A stretch of 37,475 bases of DNA from Acephala macrosclerotiorum. Taxonomy: Eukaryota; Ascomycota; Leotiomycetes; Helotiales; Mollisiaceae. The DNA lies in contig MU119618.1 of assembly GCA_014904845.1 (NCBI GenBank), positions 1-37,475 of the forward strand, written 5' to 3'. Made by a program: the position numbers and the translations under genes. Under the pieces are notes generated by a model. That model was not told the origin of the DNA. It saw nothing but the letters and a program-made list of their open reading frames with translations, and made no database searches. Below, in pieces: positions 34,212-37,475 of this stretch. The first letter of the stretch is position 1. Every line of letters begins with the position of its first letter.

Positions 34212-35616
34212 CTTGAACACAGAGTGAGAGTATGTAATACGAAATGAAAGTTTTAATGGTGGAATTGTTTAATTAAGGATTAGCGGAAAGCAAAATACTA
34301 TGTTTTTCAATATGAATATAAATTCAACTCCGCACGGAGTGCAATCAGAGCTGACCCCACGCCGAAGCGGTGGAGTTTGACATCAACATGCATTGTTCTA
34401 GTCAATCTTAAAGACTCTGAAGAGACTTATTGGTGTTCTTCCTCAAAAAGGAAGGCTGTCGAGTCTTGAAAGTAAAATCAACAACTTGGCAGAAACCGTA
34501 AAAGCTACAGCAAAACAGGCAAGAACGGAAGAGAACCTTGACCAATCGCGAACTCCGCTCTGATGTGCTCGAGAGGACTACCTTCAGTCACATTCTCACA
34601 GCCAGGTCAGAGGCGTGAAATTTTTAATACCGGAGTGATACCACTCGGAACTAAAGGTTTAACCCATCGCATCAGAAAAAGACGTCAAGGATGCTCGATG
34701 GAAGGTGTTGATCGTCGTTTTTGGAGCTGCACGTGGTCGGAGTTCGGAGCGGCATTCTTGACGTGTAACGTCGCGTCAAGAGAATCTTCAACAACATCGA
34801 ACACGACAGCGCGCAAACAACGAGACCGGGCCAGACCAGTTGAAATGGCTCTGCAGATACAGTGAGCGGTGTTGTGATAGCCGTAAATACGGCGCACGAC
34901 GACCGCAATGGATACTAGGCAATCAGCCATTCTCGAGTTTCGGCGACCTTCCTCCACGACCTTCCTACCAACAGCCCCCTCGAGCCCTGGACAAAGCAAC
35001 GATAATACAATTCTCGCCTCCCGAGACGACACGAACATCTCTGTCGATCCCGGACCAATTTCCCTGAAGATCTGTGACATTCATACTGTGGGGAGGATGT
35101 CGTTTGGCGTTGTGGAGCCTGGAGATCAAATCACCGGCGTACACGCCGGCTACTCCTGGAGTTATTTGCTTGCTTGCCTTCACTCTGCTTACATACATGG
35201 CAAAGGAGGTAGGTACCTCTGAGCTTTGGGCTCTCGAAAATGTCTGTCCTTTATCCACGACTTAGATTGCTGGGCGCTAGAGTTAGCATACCACAGTTCA
35301 GAGGTTTGACTTGATCGCAATCGCAGGTTCATATTATATTTGTTCGTAGATCTGAGCTCTACCGCATTGTTGGCCAAAATTAGTTCCCACGTTCCATATC
35401 GTGCATTCAGATTTCTCCCAGGTAATTTTTGGGTATTGTCCTCCCCAACGTTTAAATATGGACTAGGGTCTTTGGCAACTGGAGGCACCCTTTCGGTCCA
35501 AACCCGAATCACACTTCGTATGGCATTTTGCAATTATTTCTCTGGAAGTCCATCTGTAAATTACAAACTTCCAAATAATAACGTTTCTCGAACTTTCAAA
35601 CTCACGGCGAAGCAAA
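34212..35616. other. Intergenic region, 1.4 kb
   Basis: Includes the promoter side of the S33 hydrolase. Minus- and plus-strand frames of 80-130 codons between 34560 and 35530 overlap and show no motif I recognise. Given relics on both sides, part may be decayed coding DNA, but nothing can be supported. Confidence 0.45.
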
Positions 35617-36185
35617 ATGCCCTTCGAAATATCCATCTCGAACCACATCCCAACATACCGTATAATATCCAAGAGACGCCGTCAGTGGCCTCCTTCGGCT
35701 CCGTGGACCCATCAAAGACGAAGCCATTAAAATCTCCGCCATGTTGCAAGGTGTCAGCTACATGGAAATAGAGCAAAGTAACATCGATGACTATGGTACT
35801 CTCACAACTAGATACATAGACAAACCCAAACTCTTCGTCGAATAACAGAAAGTGTTCGAAGGCCCCTGTAACCTTGACAATGAATCCTCGCTCGCTCTCA
35901 ACTTCTCAGTCGAGTTTCCCATATACACCACGGGGGTAGCTGACGTTCGAATCGAGATGACTTCACCGACACTGCGCACCTCTTGCCACTAACTATTTTA
36001 GTGCGCGGGTTCGATTATAAAGGCAACATCAAATATGAGCTAAAAGCCAAAGCGGTCAAGTGCAAACTATGGAGCATGGATGTCTAATCGAGGTGGGAGC
36101 TCCCCTTACGGCAACGACCTTTACCTGATACGTCTATGTACACGCTTCAGTCGAGAGAGCAGCTACTCTGCACACCAAAGTAAGA
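35617..36185 (+). pseudogene. Degraded arrestin-N-like gene, 5' part
   Basis: Fungal arrestin-related proteins act as cargo adaptors, for example linking membrane transporters to ubiquitin ligases. From ATG 35617 (MPFEISISNHIPTY) the reading moves to a second frame (VSGLLRLRGPIKDEAIKISA, MLQGVSYMEIEQ, YGTLTTRYIDKPKLFVE), a TAA at 35843, then QKVFEGPCNLDNESSLALNF and VEFPIYTTG. A third frame continues (DDFTDTAHLLPLTILV, RGFDYKGNIKYELKAK, LWSMDV), a TAA at 36085, then WELPLRQRPLPDT. Both TAA codons sit where Gln (CAA) would fit, matching CpA to TpA change. The C-terminal arrestin half is missing: homology fades out just before the Tc1/mariner insertion. Confidence 0.75.
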
Positions 36186-36207
36186 GCTCATTGCAAACTT
36201 CTGCGTA

Positions 36208-37475
36208 CACGTGACATAAATTCACTTTTTTGACACCCACAACTTTAATTTTTTTTAAAATTCTCTTCGATCTAGCTTCAACTACCTTCAAACTCATGGA
36301 TCCTGATACTAGTATCCTCTCCTCTCCTCTGGTGCGCGACCACAAGCCCGGAGGAGGCTGGTCAACTCCCATCAGAAGCTCGATTAGATCCATGCGCCGC
36401 GATAGCTTGTCATATGGTCAGATCAGCAAGAAAACAGGCCTTACTAGATCGACAATTCAAAGAATGGTTAAGGCAAAGAGCTCTCGCAGTGCTAGAAAAG
36501 GTAAATCAATCAAGAAAAGGGCCCTTACTACTCAACAGATTGCTCGGATGATTAAGTGGCTTAGCGCCTCTTGGGATAATCGGCGTGCTTCTTATTCTGA
36601 GATCAAACGCCAGTTAAACTTTAACTGCTCTACTTCCTCAATATGCCGAGCACTCAGAGCTCGTGGCTACCGCCGTTGTGTTGCTTGCAAGCGTCTATTT
36701 ATCAACAAAAAGCAAGCTGAAAAGAGGTTGGCATTCTGTCATAAATACAGATGGTGGGGGACTGCAGATTGGAAGAAGGTTTTCTGGAGTGATGAAGCAA
36801 CATTTGAGACAGGGAAGAGAGGCAGGATCTATGTCACACGGCGTCCAGAAGAGAAGAATTGCCAATCTTGCATCCAATCAGTCTACAGGAGCGGCAGAGT
36901 CAGTGTTATGGTATGGGGTTGCATTGGTTGGGATTTCAAGTCACTACTTATTTTCTTAGAGAGAGAGGAAGGAAGGAGAGAGATCTGCAGTACAGCATAC
37001 CTCAAACAGATACTTGAACCATGTGTCTTTGAGCTCTGGGATAGCTTGACAGAAGAAGAGCGTTTGGACCACATATTCATGGAAGATGGAGCCAAGGTTC
37101 ATAAGGGAGTTGCACGCCTTGCTCGCTTAGAGAAGGGGATCAAGGGGTTTGACTGGCCACTTTCTTCACCAGACCTCAACCCTATTGAGAAAGTGTGGCG
37201 ATGGATGAAGCATGAAATTACTAAGCTAGAGAAGGTTCCCACTACTATTGAAGAGATGAAAGAGGTTTTGCAAGCTCTTTGGGCAGAAGTACAGCCAGAA
37301 GATTGGAGATATTTGACTGAGAGGCTCACTTGCAAGGTTGAGGACGTCATTGAAGCAAAAGGCATGGCAACTGTACATTAAAAGTTTATAAACATGTAGA
37401 TTAAGTCTTGAACTCACTATCTTTTGAGTTCTAGGCAAATGCAATAAGAATTGGTTGAGTTATAATGGTTTATGT
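36208..37475 (+). mobile_element. Tc1/mariner-family DNA transposon (right end outside the window)
   Basis: Probable left end just after a TA at 36206-36207 (CACGTGACATAAATTCAC), followed by a T-rich leader and a complete transposase frame. The last 94 bases contain no reverse complement of this left end, so the right terminal repeat and second TA must lie beyond 37475, or my left boundary is wrong. It is inserted at the decayed end of the arrestin-like relic. Confidence 0.65.
36296..37381 (+). CDS. Tc1/mariner transposase
   Basis: Cut-and-paste transposase that binds its element's inverted repeats and moves it into TA sites. From ATG 36296, 361 residues, uninterrupted; the frame is open further upstream but has no earlier ATG. 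N-terminal helix-turn-helix region (SYGQISKKTGLTRSTIQRMV) and a second HTH-like part (YSEIKRQLNFNCSTSSICRA), then the DDE catalytic core: first Asp in VFWSDEATFE, second in FMEDGAKVH, Glu in SPDLNPIEKVW. By my count 33 residues separate the second Asp and the Glu. All three catalytic residues are present and there are no stops, so the copy may be active and has escaped the mutation that ruined its neighbours. Confidence 0.93.
   Translation: MDPDTSILSSPLVRDHKPGGGWSTPIRSSIRSMRRDSLSYGQISKKTGLTRSTIQRMVKAKSSRSARKGKSIKKRALTTQQIARMIKWLSASWDNRRASYSEIKRQLNFNCSTSSICRALRARGYRRCVACKRLFINKKQAEKRLAFCHKYRWWGTADWKKVFWSDEATFETGKRGRIYVTRRPEEKNCQSCIQSVYRSGRVSVMVWGCIGWDFKSLLIFLEREEGRREICSTAYLKQILEPCVFELWDSLTEEERLDHIFMEDGAKVHKGVARLARLEKGIKGFDWPLSSPDLNPIEKVWRWMKHEITKLEKVPTTIEEMKEVLQALWAEVQPEDWRYLTERLTCKVEDVIEAKGMATVH

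Noticed and set aside
1..37475. tRNA, rRNA or CRISPR features
   Set aside because: I scanned for T-loop-like GGTTCGA motifs with matching acceptor stems and for spaced direct repeats and found none; CRISPR is not expected in a fungal genome.

Overview
This is filamentous ascomycete (Pezizomycotina) nuclear DNA. The signs are 44-56 nt GT-AG introns (one of 122 nt) inside otherwise long exons, a HET-domain gene, an NRPS with fungal domain order, a fungal ABCC-type transporter, Tc1/mariner-type elements, an AT-saturated block and stop codons that look like repeat-induced point mutation (RIP: CpA to TpA, so TGG to TAG and CAA to TAA). I cannot name the genus.

Layout. 1-2340 is an extremely AT-rich, gene-free block, followed by a 454-bp inverted-repeat element (2345-2798) flanked by TA. 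2915-3785 is an internally deleted, frameshifted beta-lactamase-like serine hydrolase. Next come two intact minus-strand genes that form the core of a small specialised-metabolite locus: a five-exon ABCC transporter (8549-3848) and a 1667-residue NRPS with order A-T-C-T-C (15373-10370). 15.4-17.9 kb has no gene I can support.

17973-21658 holds the most unusual object: a wrecked gene that once encoded an N-terminal cyanovirin-N homology (CVNH) lectin domain, a linker and a HET domain with ankyrin repeats nested inside it. It carries a 662-bp TA-flanked element inserted in the Tyr codon of the HET-opening motif, a run of Trp codons turned into TAG, frameshifts and a replaced segment. A degraded lysophospholipase (phospholipase B) 3' part follows on the minus strand (21787-22640).

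23816-25511 is an intact three-exon single-pass membrane glycoprotein. 27850-29721 is an intact five-exon MFS sugar-porter-type transporter. 31995-32114 encodes a possible 39-residue membrane peptide. 32699-34211 is an S33 proline-iminopeptidase-like hydrolase spoiled by a single missing base. 35617 to about 36185 is a degraded arrestin-N-like gene, abutting a Tc1/mariner element with an uninterrupted transposase (36296-37381) whose right end lies beyond the window.

Overall, intact accessory genes (NRPS plus transporter, sugar transporter, membrane glycoprotein) are interleaved with at least five broken genes and three DNA-transposon-like insertions. This is typical of a fast-evolving, TE-rich accessory compartment. 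Exon boundaries were worked out by hand; for the ABC, MFS and membrane glycoprotein genes the summed exon lengths are exact multiples of three.
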